DNA from: Xanthocytophaga agilis
Lineage (GTDB): Bacteria > Bacteroidota > Bacteroidia > Cytophagales > 172606-1
Assembly (NCBI RefSeq): GCF_030068605.1
Contig: NZ_JASJOU010000030.1
Span: forward strand, 1 to 41,829
DNA length: 41,829 bases
Reading direction: 5' to 3'
A program made the translations under genes and the position numbers. Of this stretch, positions 1 through 8,443 are shown piece by piece. The notes under the pieces were generated by a model. It was not told the DNA's origin. It worked only from the letters and a program-made list of their open reading frames with translations, and ran no database searches. The first letter of the stretch is position 1; the number at the start of each line of letters is the position of its first letter.

Positions 1-371
1 TAACATATTCATTTTTGGATAGTTCACCACTATCAGGAGTAAATTATTATCGGTTGAATCAGATAGACAGAGATGGGAATGGTTCGTATTCAAAAGTAGT
101 GACTGTGAAGATAGGTCAGAGCAGTGGAGGATATAACTTTGCTTTGTATCCCAATCCGTCAGATGGTCAGAGTTTGTATTTACATACAGATTACAGTGGA
201 AAGGCGGTGTTGAATCTGTATACGATTCAGGGTGTATGTGTGAAGAGTATGGAGTTGGAAGTAGGTGGTGGAGAGACTTTGTTACCGGTAAGTGGTTTAT
301 CAGCAGGAGCTTATCTAATGCAGATCACCACTGACAAACAAGTGTCTCATCAGAAACTTATTATCAAGTAA
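1..371 (+). CDS. C-terminal fragment of a T9SS-secreted protein (type A sorting domain)
   Basis: The reading frame is open to the left edge of the window, so only the last 120 or so codons of a larger gene are present; the in-frame TTG at 15 is not a real start. The fragment begins with a segment typical of the last beta-sandwich before the sorting signal (NYYRLNQIDRDG) and then shows a type A T9SS C-terminal domain: FALYPNPSDG, a middle strand around LNLYTIQGV, and the closing LSAGAYLMQI and QKLIIK motifs. By family knowledge this domain directs export through the type IX secretion system and is removed or used for surface attachment. The catalytic or binding part of the protein lies outside the window, so its role cannot be given. 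The stop codon is followed by a strong bidirectional hairpin terminator. Confidence 0.88.
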   Translation, partial: TYSFLDSSPLSGVNYYRLNQIDRDGNGSYSKVVTVKIGQSSGGYNFALYPNPSDGQSLYLHTDYSGKAVLNLYTIQGVCVKSMELEVGGGETLLPVSGLSAGAYLMQITTDKQVSHQKLIIK

Positions 372-396
372 GGAGTATTTAATAAATATATTCAAT

Positions 397-442
397 AAAA
401 GAAAGACGCCCTATATATAATCATACAGGGCGTCTTTCTTTT
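397..442. terminator. Bidirectional rho-independent terminator between convergent genes
   Basis: A perfect 16-base inverted repeat (397-412 and 427-442) has a GC-rich core (gacgccct/agggcgtc) with A and T tracts built into the outer stem. It can therefore end transcripts from both sides: the T9SS gene on the plus strand and the small secreted-protein gene on the minus strand, which ends at 459. Confidence 0.93.
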
Positions 443-458
443 AACAAAGTAAATATCA

Positions 459-815
459 TTATTCAATAATGATATTTACTTTGTTTACTGCTCCTGATTT
501 TAATTCTTGGGTTTGTGTAGAACCGCCTGAATTATCCAGATCGCCTTTGCTAACAGAAACATAGTAAATCTTTGGTTCCAGACTTCTAAAGATAACAAAC
601 CCTTTATTACTGGTAGTCTGAGCTGCCGAAACAGGATTTTGTTCTTTTTCAAAGTCTTCCTGTGTTTTATATAATGTTACTTTAGCTCCTTCCTGAATAT
701 TTCCTGCATCATCCAGAACAGTCACACGTAAAGCTGTAGTTGTTATCTGTTTAGGTGTTGTAAACGCAAATGAAAGGAGAGTGAAAATAAATAATCCAAG
801 TGCTGCTTTTTTCAT
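459..815 (-). CDS. Small secreted protein with a carboxypeptidase-regulatory/CNA-B-like fold
   Basis: The 118-residue product starts MKKAALGLF, with a classical signal peptide (about residues 1-20, hydrophobic LFIFTLLSFAF). The mature part reads TALRVTVLDDAGNIQEGAKVTLY and later GFVIFRSLEPKIYYVSVSKGD. This pattern of an opening strand, a threshold for added values and a closing strand is that of carboxypeptidase-regulatory-like or CNA-B-type beta-sandwich domains, which are usually structural. The frame could be extended upstream to 914, but that would add 33 residues that mask the signal peptide and would overlap the methyltransferase gene, so the ATG at 815 is chosen. It lies 59 bases downstream of the methyltransferase gene on the same strand and could be co-transcribed with it. 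No enzymatic motif was seen. Confidence 0.8.
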   Translation of the reverse strand: MKKAALGLFIFTLLSFAFTTPKQITTTALRVTVLDDAGNIQEGAKVTLYKTQEDFEKEQNPVSAAQTTSNKGFVIFRSLEPKIYYVSVSKGDLDNSGGSTQTQELKSGAVNKVNIIIE

Positions 816-874
816 AGGTCTAGAAGAATAAAAGAAAATAATAGAATAGATCGCTTTGTATACTACCATATATG

Positions 875-1576
875 TCAGGCAAAAATAACCAATCGCCAGC
901 GAAAAGCCCAGCACCAGGTTAATTCATATTTTTTGATACCTGCCTGATTCAGGATCCTTTCCCAGTCAGAGCGAAGAAACCCCCTCTTAACGGATAACTT
1001 TGCATCATATCTGACCATCTCGGATCGTGAAAACCATCGGGTCAGCCATTTAATAGAGTGATAGGCAAACCAGTGGCGATGCAGATCGTTGATCACTATT
1101 CCTACGCGAACCTGTTGTTTGAGGTTACGAAAAAGTGAAATGAGTTGTTCATCTGTAAAATGATGACAAAACAAAGTACCCGTGACAATATCATACGATA
1201 GCTGCCTAAAGTCATCAGAGAAGACATCCAGATTGAGATAGGATATTTCTGGATAAGGAAATGTGTGTTTCTGGGCATACCCGACAATATACTCATTGGC
1301 GTCGATGCCTGTAAACTGAACAGGTTGTTGCCGTTTTCTTACCCATTGAGACATACATATAAGCATGTCGCCACCCCCACATCCGAGGTCTGCTATTTGT
1401 AGCGTTTTACTCGATGTATTATAATGCTGAAACAATTTTGTAAGACCTTGCAGAGTTACTTTATTACCTCCCAGCCACTTGTTGATAAACCTGAGTTCCC
1501 GAAGAGTCTGGTCCATAACTTCCCCACCCGTACTAAACTCGTCCATGATCTCTTTCTCATAACTGCGTGTTTTCAT
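875..1576 (-). CDS. Class I SAM-dependent methyltransferase next to a type III PKS
   Basis: This 233-residue protein has the SAM-binding motif I IADLGCGGGD (residues 61-70), an acidic residue after the second strand (FTGIDANEY) and a motif IV region around YDIVTGTLFCHHF, as in UbiE/Methyltransf_11/25 enzymes. The start is supported by a good Shine-Dalgarno sequence, AAGGAG, seven to eight bases before the ATG. The gene follows the type III polyketide synthase on the same strand with a gap of about 106 bases, so the two probably form an operon in which the polyketide product (an alkylpyrone or alkylresorcinol, by family analogy) is methylated. That substrate is inferred. In many Bacteroidota clusters an FAD-dependent oxidoreductase sits beside this pair; none is present here. 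Confidence 0.9.
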   Translation of the reverse strand: MKTRSYEKEIMDEFSTGGEVMDQTLRELRFINKWLGGNKVTLQGLTKLFQHYNTSSKTLQIADLGCGGGDMLICMSQWVRKRQQPVQFTGIDANEYIVGYAQKHTFPYPEISYLNLDVFSDDFRQLSYDIVTGTLFCHHFTDEQLISLFRNLKQQVRVGIVINDLHRHWFAYHSIKWLTRWFSRSEMVRYDAKLSVKRGFLRSDWERILNQAGIKKYELTWCWAFRWRLVIFA

Positions 1577-1682
1577 AAGTCATCTCCTTACATAAATAAA
1601 ATAAGTATAGTAGCTCTATTTCGTATACTAACAGACTATTCTTTAGTGAATTTTTGACACATACAGCTGTCTGCTCAAGAGA

Positions 1683-2783
1683 TTAGTGTACCTGTAACAA
1701 CATTGATTCCAAGGTTAGGCCAGGGCCAAATGCAAAACTTAGTATCCGCTTGCCTTTGTCTGCAAGCTCTAATGTTCTTTGAATAGACTGAAGTACAAAT
1801 AAGACAGTTGGAGATGACATATTCCCATAGTTACGAAGTATCTCATAGGCGTGGTAATTATCTTCAGGTGACAATGCGAGTTGCTTCTCTATAACTTCAA
1901 GAATTCGTTTTCCTCCTGGATGGATGGCAAAGAGTGAAATATTTTCTAATGAGACAGTGAGATTTCGGAAAAGATTTTCAGTAAGAACCTGAATACCTTG
2001 TTCAATCAGATCAGGTACATAGGCAGATAAAGTCATTTCAAACCCAAAGTTGGAAATATGCCATGCCATATCTTTTTTACCTACCGAAATGAGATCTCCA
2101 TAGAAGGATTCCATATATAAGGATCCAGGAGTTGGAGTAGATTGTACCAGTACTGCTGCTGCACCATCTGCAAACAAAGCATTCGCCAGCAAATGATCAT
2201 CCGTATTATGTTTTTGAAAATGAATGCTGCATAACTCTACACATACAATCAGCACTACCGCGTCTGGATTAGCCCTGCAGATATGGTCTGCTGTTTTCAG
2301 AGCTGGAAATGCAGCATAACATCCCATGAAGTTTATGGCAGTCCGTTGTACATTGGTAGGTAAGCCAACTTGTTCCACAATTTCAATATCAACACCGGGT
2401 GCATACATGCCTGTGCAACTAACTGTAATCAAATGTGTGACACGTTCTTTCGCAAAGCCAGGCATTTGTTCAAAACAGTTTTCAATGGCTTGAATACATA
2501 GTGGTGTTGCATTTTTGCGATATAATTCCATTCGCTGGTCAATGGCGGGGAATGGTTCCATCCCAGGATTATTACCATAAAATTCAAACTCGCCAGAGGT
2601 ATGTGTGTAATCTGACAGAACAGTGTGTCGTGTATGTATCCCTGTAGCACGATACAATGCCCGTAACCGTCGGGATGCTTCCGAATCTATTTCCAGAGCA
2701 TTGGACATAAAATCGGCTACCTGTAATTGAGTAATCTGATAAGGTGGAACAGCTGTACCTATGGCTGTAATATGGCTCTTCAT
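1683..2783 (-). CDS. Type III polyketide synthase (chalcone/stilbene synthase family)
   Basis: Homodimeric ketosynthase that, by family, extends an acyl-CoA starter with malonyl-CoA and cyclises the chain to a pyrone or resorcinol. Counting from the ATG at 2783 (MKSHITAIGTAVPP), the catalytic triad is visible: Cys155 in INFMGCYAAFPALK, His288 in FAIHPGGKRILE and Asn321 in NYGNMSSPTVLF. The C-terminal active-site loop is SFAFGPGLTLE. The length of 366 residues is normal. A TTG 18 bases upstream would add six residues and is less likely. It is the first gene of a probable operon with the methyltransferase. Starter and chain length cannot be read from the sequence. The triad makes the family assignment secure; the product is unknown. 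Confidence 0.95.
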   Translation of the reverse strand: MKSHITAIGTAVPPYQITQLQVADFMSNALEIDSEASRRLRALYRATGIHTRHTVLSDYTHTSGEFEFYGNNPGMEPFPAIDQRMELYRKNATPLCIQAIENCFEQMPGFAKERVTHLITVSCTGMYAPGVDIEIVEQVGLPTNVQRTAINFMGCYAAFPALKTADHICRANPDAVVLIVCVELCSIHFQKHNTDDHLLANALFADGAAAVLVQSTPTPGSLYMESFYGDLISVGKKDMAWHISNFGFEMTLSAYVPDLIEQGIQVLTENLFRNLTVSLENISLFAIHPGGKRILEVIEKQLALSPEDNYHAYEILRNYGNMSSPTVLFVLQSIQRTLELADKGKRILSFAFGPGLTLESMLLQVH

Positions 2784-2885
2784 GAATAGTGGATAAAACA
2801 AAAATCAAATATGTACAAATGAAAATACTTTTCGGGGCATTTTGTTCGAATAGTATAAAAAATCGTGCTGTCAGATAGTATGTAC

Positions 2886-2916
2886 AATAAAAAACCCGTG
2901 AGATAAGCTCACGGGT
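2886..2916 (-). terminator. Rho-independent terminator of the 534-residue secreted protein gene
   Basis: A perfect 9-base stem (2894-2902 with 2908-2916, acccgtgag) and 5-base loop is followed on the minus strand by a run of T residues (TTTTTTATT). It lies 27 bases after the stop of the gene ending at 2943. Confidence 0.92.
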
Positions 2917-2942
2917 AGCAAATAGCTGAATAATCTGGACTA

Positions 2943-4547
2943 TTATAAATCAACTTTTTCCAGATAAAAGACTTCCCTGCGGCCTCGTGCTTGCGCATTT
3001 TCGTCGTTTCTGATACGTTGATATCCCCAGGCAAGGAAGTGATTTCCATACCAGTACTCAATGTCATCGGTAAGAGATCTTTTTATTTTATCTCCTGTAT
3101 ATTCCGTACTTAACTGTACAGACTCTTTTCCTTCCACTACTTCAGTACCACGAATCACCTTAGTCCGAAGCTTTCCCCCCTGATTGTAGGCAAGAGTAAC
3201 CTGATCATTACTATCAAAATTAACTTTAACCTTCTCTTTTAATACAAAGGTTTTGACATCATTAATTTCAAAGCTATTATCCCAGAGTAGATTACCTTGT
3301 AAATCAAAGCCTGCAATGACTGCATGGGTATACACATATCCATCAAATACAGGATAGCTACGATACCCGGAATAAGGGCCGTAAGACCATGGACTCCCAA
3401 ACCCGATACCGAACCCTCCCATTCCAAATCCACCTACCATAGGTGAGCCAAATCCACTATTGCTATTCCGATATTCCGGATAATATGCCTCGGCAATCAT
3501 GATATATTGATTGTTTCGCTGAATGATATCGTGTACCAGCAAGCGATACTGCAATTTCAGATCTTTTCCTTTCTTTTTCTGTTTTTCAATTCGGGCCGCC
3601 ATCTTTTCCTGCTGACGTCCACTCATGAATTTGAAAAAGTTTTTGAAGTCCGTAAAGCTATAATATCGGGTAAACTTTTCCTGGCCTTCTTGTAATTTGG
3701 TGATATACAGTCCTTGCGAGTAATCAGCTGTACCTGTAAAGACAGAGCCCTGCCCCATACCCCAATAGTTATAGGTTGAAGTCCTGCTATATACGGGTCC
3801 TTGCGTACCAAAAGTGCCTATGACCAGCTGGTTGGTACTATCAAGATTGGAAACTTTTCCTCCCAATAAGTCATATCGAATTTCTTTATCTGCTGTAAGA
3901 GTTACATTATGAAGAACATTACCTTCTGGAGAATATGTTTTGATAAAAACATTTTTATCCTTGCCTTTAGTGGTAACAAATACAGCATTGATAACTCCAT
4001 GCAGACTATCTGCCTCTATGGATTGCAGATCAGTGCGTGCCCGGAATGCTGTTGGTAATACCTTGGTTTGGCGTTCAAGTAGGTTAATACGTACCAACAC
4101 AGGCTCATTACGGGTTTTGCCTGCCATAAAGATGTTATTGTCAATAGCATCAAAGTCAATAATATCCAGACGGTCTATTGAGCTAAACTCATATTTAGCT
4201 GCAAATCCGGCACGTACATTTAGTTTTACTACCTGATAGATAGGCGTTTTGTAACGACTGAACAGAAGATATAAAGCTTTGTTTCTGTAAACATATCGGG
4301 TTAAGTCCAGTGAAGGATTTACCAGACAATCTACTGACCAATCCTGTTGCAGATCTGTGTTATACCGGGTAAATACATACTTGCCACGATCAACTTCTGA
4401 AAATAGCACAACTCCTTCTGACTCAACTGGGACAATGTGCATATTTTCTGCTTTTGTACGGGCTTGTATCTCTACTCTGCGTCCGCTTTGGGCATAGCTT
4501 ACAACCACACAGAATGTGAGAAAAATTATAACAAACGATTTCTTCAT
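2943..4547 (-). CDS. Secreted protein of unknown function with a Gly/Phe-rich insert
   Basis: I do not recognise a named family. The 534-residue product has a clear signal peptide (MKKSFVIIFLTFCVVVSYAQ, probable cleavage after the Ala in YAQ). The mature part alternates short beta strands and turns (for example VLFSEVDRGKYVFTRYN and DYSQGLYITKL), suggesting a beta-propeller-like or large beta-rich fold. A lysine-rich helix (about residues 310-332) precedes a glycine- and phenylalanine-rich stretch (about 362-398) with repeated GGFG units and aromatic residues. The C-terminal part returns to beta-rich sequence ending in REVFYLEKVDL. There is no T9SS sorting domain and no lipobox, so a periplasmic location is inferred. 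The gene is monocistronic by its own terminator. Similar unnamed proteins seem common in Cytophagales, but that is from memory. Confidence 0.85.
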   Translation of the reverse strand: MKKSFVIIFLTFCVVVSYAQSGRRVEIQARTKAENMHIVPVESEGVVLFSEVDRGKYVFTRYNTDLQQDWSVDCLVNPSLDLTRYVYRNKALYLLFSRYKTPIYQVVKLNVRAGFAAKYEFSSIDRLDIIDFDAIDNNIFMAGKTRNEPVLVRINLLERQTKVLPTAFRARTDLQSIEADSLHGVINAVFVTTKGKDKNVFIKTYSPEGNVLHNVTLTADKEIRYDLLGGKVSNLDSTNQLVIGTFGTQGPVYSRTSTYNYWGMGQGSVFTGTADYSQGLYITKLQEGQEKFTRYYSFTDFKNFFKFMSGRQQEKMAARIEKQKKKGKDLKLQYRLLVHDIIQRNNQYIMIAEAYYPEYRNSNSGFGSPMVGGFGMGGFGIGFGSPWSYGPYSGYRSYPVFDGYVYTHAVIAGFDLQGNLLWDNSFEINDVKTFVLKEKVKVNFDSNDQVTLAYNQGGKLRTKVIRGTEVVEGKESVQLSTEYTGDKIKRSLTDDIEYWYGNHFLAWGYQRIRNDENAQARGRREVFYLEKVDL

Positions 4548-4687
4548 AGGTGATAGGAACGATTTTTTATCTTGTAAGATACTAACGAATTTAAAGCAAA
4601 AATCGTGTCAGAGGAGTCAGAATAAGAAATAAATCCAGCTAAAAGTCATGTCCAGTCTGGATTTATCTGCAAATATCTATATTTTTT

Positions 4688-5098
4688 TCATTCTTTACTT
4701 CCTAAACCTACAATTATGTCAAACTCTTCAGCCTTAACAAGCATGACAGATAAGCGACTTTGACGAATCAATCCAATCTGGTTGAGGCGATCATCTTTTT
4801 TTATCTGCTCAAGCGTAACAGGTTTATCTAATTTTTGTTCTGGTTCCAGATCTACTACTACCCATGCTGGGTCCTCTGTAGTTGGATCTTGGTAGGCTTC
4901 ACGTACTACTTTGGCAATGCCTACTATTTCTTTCCCCTCATTGCTATGGTAAAATAGTACTCGATCATCTATTTTCATGGCTTGCAAGTTATTGCGTGCC
5001 TGATAGTTGCGTACTCCATCCCAAAAAGTCCGCTTATCTTTTTCAAATTTTTCCCAAGGATATTTGACAGGTTCGGATTTGACGAGCCAATAGTTCAT
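4688..5098 (-). CDS. EVE domain-containing protein
   Basis: The 136-residue product matches the EVE (PUA-like, thymocyte nuclear protein 1/YhcK-type) fold over its whole length: MNYWLVKSEP at the start, then FWDGVRNYQARNNL, DRVLFYHSN, GIAKVVREAYQDPT, WVVVDLEP and a C-terminal SRLSVMLVKAEEF. The opening WLVKSEP and the VRNYQARN signature are diagnostic of the family. EVE domains are linked to recognition of modified bases in nucleic acids; the ligand of this one is unknown. The frame extends upstream to 5194, but that region forms the terminator hairpin of the preceding gene, so the ATG at 5098 is the right start. Confidence 0.93.
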   Translation of the reverse strand: MNYWLVKSEPVKYPWEKFEKDKRTFWDGVRNYQARNNLQAMKIDDRVLFYHSNEGKEIVGIAKVVREAYQDPTTEDPAWVVVDLEPEQKLDKPVTLEQIKKDDRLNQIGLIRQSRLSVMLVKAEEFDIIVGLGSKE

Positions 5099-5131
5099 GC
5101 TAAGAATAAAGGTTGTATAATGGATTGCAAA

Positions 5132-5182
5132 AACAAAATCACGCAAATCTATGCAAAAAAGCCAGATCTGCGTGATTTTGTT
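5132..5182 (-). terminator. Rho-independent terminator of the gene ending at 5210
   Basis: A 19-base stem with one mismatch (5132-5150 with 5164-5182, core aaaatcacgca/tgcgtgatttt) and a 13-base loop is followed on the minus strand by TTTTTG. It separates the small secreted protein gene from the EVE gene and rules out the longer EVE start. Confidence 0.9.
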
Positions 5183-5209
5183 GGATGATATCAATAGGAT
5201 GGGAAATTA

Positions 5210-5695
5210 TCAGATCTCTGATTTGCGTTTTACTTTCAGTATATCTTTACTTACAGAAATAACTTCAAGAAAGTATACGCCACTTTCAGCACCTTGTACT
5301 GTTACTTTCATAGTATTACCAAACTTAGTTCGTTCCCACTGACCCATTACTATCTTCTGTCCATCTGCGGGTCCAATATCAAACCGGACTACCATACCCT
5401 CTTTTTGAAATTTAATAGCTTTGCGTCCACGGGCAGGAGGGAACGCATATCCTTCCGGGCGGTAAACTTCTATCCCATCTCCTTTTTCATCTTCAAAGGA
5501 GTTTACCCATTTTTGATAGAGAGCTGTATTATTAACTGATGCAGATCCGGTAGATGTAGTAGTCTTGGCAGAAGAGGTACTCTTGGATGTTGAAGCTGTT
5601 GTTTTGGATTTCTTTGTTTTACTTTTGGGTTTAGTCTGTGAATAGGCAACAAGTGAAATCAATGTCAATAGTACAATGAGTGAAAGACGTTTCAT
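5210..5695 (-). CDS. Small secreted protein with a Ser/Thr/Lys-rich linker
   Basis: The 161-residue product has a signal peptide (MKRLSLIVLLTLISLVAYSQ), then a low-complexity linker rich in Lys, Ser and Thr (about residues 21-55), then a compact C-terminal domain of about 105 residues. That domain contains NSFEDEKGDGIEVYRPEGY, GRKAIKFQKEGMVVRFD and GAESGVYFLEVISV, a beta-rich pattern reminiscent of lipocalin-like small domains of Bacteroidota. No catalytic motif was seen and I give no function. The gene has its own terminator at 5132-5182. Confidence 0.82.
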   Translation of the reverse strand: MKRLSLIVLLTLISLVAYSQTKPKSKTKKSKTTASTSKSTSSAKTTTSTGSASVNNTALYQKWVNSFEDEKGDGIEVYRPEGYAFPPARGRKAIKFQKEGMVVRFDIGPADGQKIVMGQWERTKFGNTMKVTVQGAESGVYFLEVISVSKDILKVKRKSEI

Positions 5696-5952
5696 AAAAA
5701 CGAAGATGTTAAATGTGAAAATTATTATGTATAGATTTGAGGTAGTTACAAGTATAGATTATAGGCATGTAAAAACAGATCCATAACACTGTATCTGATT
5801 TCTATTTTCTTATTGGAAAACAGTGTGCAGAAATCTTCTTCTGCCTTATTTTTAAGGGAAAATAGGATAGGGTTTGTCTGAAATGATTCATAACCATTAC
5901 TTAACTTACTGCCAATCTTCTTTTTGGTATCTGAATCTAAAAATAAATACAA

Positions 5953-7638
5953 ATGGAAAACAATGAAATTATCCGGTTGTTTGAACTTACTACCAAATTG
6001 TTTGAACTATATGACGAAAATCCATTTAAAATACGGTCATACACCAATGCGATTCTGGCTCTTGAAAAAGTAAGCCAACCTTTAGGCGCACTCTCTGTTG
6101 AACAACTGACCCACATTGAAGGGATAGGTAAAAGCATTGCTGATAAAATATTTCTACTGAATACGGAAGGAACCTTTCCAGAGTTACAAAATCTGCTTGC
6201 TCAAACTCCTGAGGGAATAATTGATATATTGAATATCAAAGGGTTGGGGCCAAAAAAAGTGAAAATATTGTGGAAAGATCTCGGAATAGAGACCACAGAT
6301 GCCCTTCTTCAGGCTTGTGAAGAAAACAAAGTAGCCACTTTGAAAGGATTTGGTGAGAAAACACAGGAGAATATCAGGCAAGCATTGCTTTTTCAACAAG
6401 CCAATACAGGTAAGATGCATTATGCTGATGCCGAAACATCCGTAGCTTTTCTGCTAAAGACATTCAGTGATTGGAATATAACAGCACAGCTAACCGGACA
6501 GATGGCCAGAAAGAGTGATGTGGTTGAAAAGATACAATTGGTAGTGGCGACGGATTCACCTGCCAGTGTTGAACAAAAGTTAGATCAGTTACCCGAACTG
6601 GAAAAATCCAGCAATTCAGGACCTTTTGCATGGCGGGGACACCTGGCTGCCAGCGGATTACCCATAGAAATACTTTTTGTGAAACCAACTGCATTTGTAA
6701 GCATTACATTTGTATACTCAGCCACTCCTGAGCACTCAGCACATATTACAGAACTAGGTAAAACATTATTTCAGGTTGCTGTAGGAAATTCTTATACAGA
6801 TGAGAAACAGATTTATGAAAAAGCTGGATTGCCTTATATTATTCCAGAAATGAGAGAAGGATTGGATGAGTTTACCTGGATGAAGACTCATGCTGCAGAA
6901 GAGATTGTTGAGTTGAAGAACCTAAAGGGAACTTTACATAATCATAGTACATACAGTGATGGAAAACATACACTTGAAGAGATGGCAACCTATTGTCAGT
7001 CTATGGGATATGAATATCTTGGTATTTCAGATCACTCCAAATCCGCTTTTTACGCCAATGGATTACAGGAAGATCGTGTAGCACGTCAGCAGACTGAAAT
7101 TGATGTGTTGAATGAAAAATTAGCTCCATTCCGGATCTTTAAAGGAATCGAGTCAGACATTCTGAATGATGGGTCGCTGGATTATGATCAAAGTGTGCTG
7201 AAGACTTTTGATTTCATTGTGGCATCCATTCACTCTAATCTTCGTATGGATGAGGATAAAGCAACTCAGAGACTGATTAAGGCTATTGAAAACCCCTATA
7301 CAACTATATTGGGGCATCCTACCGGACGATTGCTTCTACGTCGTGAAGGCTACCCGATTGACCATAAGAAAGTGATTGATGCATGTGCTGCCAATGGTGT
7401 GATTATTGAGATCAATGCAAATCCCTGGCGACTGGACATTGACTGGCATTGGGTACCATATTGCATGGAAAAGGGAGTGATGATAAGCATCAACCCTGAT
7501 GCACATGAAACTGCTGGATTGCATGATATGGCTTATGGAGTGCATTCTGCCCGTAAAGGGGGATTGTTGACTTCGATGACATTTAATGCACTGTCTTTGA
7601 CTGATGTTGAGGCATACTTTCAGAAACGTCGTTCCTGA
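5953..7638 (+). CDS. polX: PolX-family protein: HhH and PHP phosphoesterase domains, polymerase site degenerate
   Basis: The 561-residue length and order match bacterial PolX. Residues 1-150 form the helix-hairpin-helix 8-kDa region (NPFKIRSYTNA, HIEGIGKSIADKI, IKGLGPKKVKIL, LKGFGEKTQENI). Residues 320-561 form a complete PHP domain with all metal ligands visible: His329/His331, Asp360/His361, Glu400, His427, His455, Asp516/His518. The palm in between is eroded: the family motif GSxRR...DxD reads GQMARKSDVVEKIQLVV (182-198), the third catalytic Asp site (normally VDLRVV) reads IEILFV (238-243), and FTGS reads YSAT. Nucleotidyl transfer is therefore unlikely. The PHP domain could still act as a 3'-5' exonuclease or AP-site-related repair nuclease. 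Orthologues that keep the Asp residues would be true polymerases, so the symbol reflects family only. Confidence 0.93.
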   Translation: MENNEIIRLFELTTKLFELYDENPFKIRSYTNAILALEKVSQPLGALSVEQLTHIEGIGKSIADKIFLLNTEGTFPELQNLLAQTPEGIIDILNIKGLGPKKVKILWKDLGIETTDALLQACEENKVATLKGFGEKTQENIRQALLFQQANTGKMHYADAETSVAFLLKTFSDWNITAQLTGQMARKSDVVEKIQLVVATDSPASVEQKLDQLPELEKSSNSGPFAWRGHLAASGLPIEILFVKPTAFVSITFVYSATPEHSAHITELGKTLFQVAVGNSYTDEKQIYEKAGLPYIIPEMREGLDEFTWMKTHAAEEIVELKNLKGTLHNHSTYSDGKHTLEEMATYCQSMGYEYLGISDHSKSAFYANGLQEDRVARQQTEIDVLNEKLAPFRIFKGIESDILNDGSLDYDQSVLKTFDFIVASIHSNLRMDEDKATQRLIKAIENPYTTILGHPTGRLLLRREGYPIDHKKVIDACAANGVIIEINANPWRLDIDWHWVPYCMEKGVMISINPDAHETAGLHDMAYGVHSARKGGLLTSMTFNALSLTDVEAYFQKRRS

Positions 7639-7651
7639 TAAAGAACCTGTA

Positions 7652-7686
7652 GATACAGGAAGGTAGAAAAGTTGCTTTCCTGTATT
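7652..7686. terminator. Hairpin between convergent polX and BatE-like genes
   Basis: The inverted repeat gatacaggaa (7652-7661) and ttcctgtatt (7677-7686) forms a 10-base stem with one G-T pair and a 15-base loop. It follows the polX stop by about 13 bases and touches the end of the minus-strand gene. The T tracts are weak, so this is a moderate call. Confidence 0.6.
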
Positions 7687-7687
7687 C

Positions 7688-8443
7688 TTACTCTATCAAC
7701 CACACATTCTGCTTGCGTATAAACGCTGGCTTGCCAGCCCACTCAGTCCGTATCCAGATATCCTGTTCGCCTTGAACATTGACACGATGTCCCTTACGAA
7801 TAACCCGAACCAGCCTGGCTCCAGCAGATGGTGCATTCATCAGGTATGAATAGTCTTCAGATACAATAGCCTTGCGGTTATTAAATTGTAGATTAAAAAT
7901 GGCTAGAATCGCTCCTAGAAAAAAGATTAGTGCCAGTCCATGTCGACCTGCGACAAATGTGCCTCTTATTTTTTTGCGAATCATCCCAGCCAGCATCCAG
8001 AGGCTAAGCAGACTTAAACCAAGTACCACAAACAAATAATAACGCTGGTAGAAAATCAGAAAGAAATCCCAGTCACTGTAGTCATATCCTATTAGGTTAT
8101 TGCGCATGGCTATTTCGTTCATTTTTATAGCTGCCTGCTGACTAGGGTGACGCTGGTAGTACAAGTTAAGATAGTGCAAACTTCGGGTATAGTCTCCAAG
8201 ACTTTCTGTAATAAATGCCATCTTTAACAACATTGCGGAAGATACTTCCTGTTGTTTTTGCATGATATCTTCATAGATAGCTAAGGCTTGAGTGTAGTTT
8301 TTTTTTGCAAAAAGGGAGTCACCTTGTTGGATACTAGAGACAGCTAATGCTTTTTGAGGAAATATATGGCTTATAATCAGCGCAATACAAATAAGTGTGA
8401 TTTTTTTTGTGAGAGATGCTTGCATTGTGTTTCTGGAGTTCAT
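7688..8443 (-). CDS. BatE-like TPR and SH3 membrane protein
   Basis: The product (251 residues from the ATG at 8443; an ATG at 8425 is also possible, and the longest frame begins with TTG) has an N-terminal signal or membrane segment (ITLICIALIISHIF). TPR units follow (QQGDSLFAKKNYTQALAIYEDI; YTRSLHYLNLYYQRHP), then two membrane helices (YLFVVLGLSLLSLWMLAGM and GLALIFFLGAILAIFNL), and a C-terminal bacterial SH3 domain (LMNAPSAGARLVRVIRKGHRVNV ... WIRTEWAGKPAFIRK). This order is that of BatE-type proteins of Bacteroidota, linked in other species to stress tolerance and normally encoded with BatA-D; those partners are absent here. The start overlaps the promoter-like site that faces the tRNA genes, so the start choice is uncertain. 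Confidence 0.88.
   Translation of the reverse strand: MNSRNTMQASLTKKITLICIALIISHIFPQKALAVSSIQQGDSLFAKKNYTQALAIYEDIMQKQQEVSSAMLLKMAFITESLGDYTRSLHYLNLYYQRHPSQQAAIKMNEIAMRNNLIGYDYSDWDFFLIFYQRYYLFVVLGLSLLSLWMLAGMIRKKIRGTFVAGRHGLALIFFLGAILAIFNLQFNNRKAIVSEDYSYLMNAPSAGARLVRVIRKGHRVNVQGEQDIWIRTEWAGKPAFIRKQNVWLIE

Noticed and set aside
4688-5194. Longer start of the EVE-domain protein at 5194
   Set aside because: The extra 32 residues are encoded by the upstream gene's terminator hairpin; the family starts at MNYWLVKSEP.
5746-5952. 68-codon minus-strand frame before polX
   Set aside because: No motif or ribosome binding site, overlaps the expected polX promoter region.
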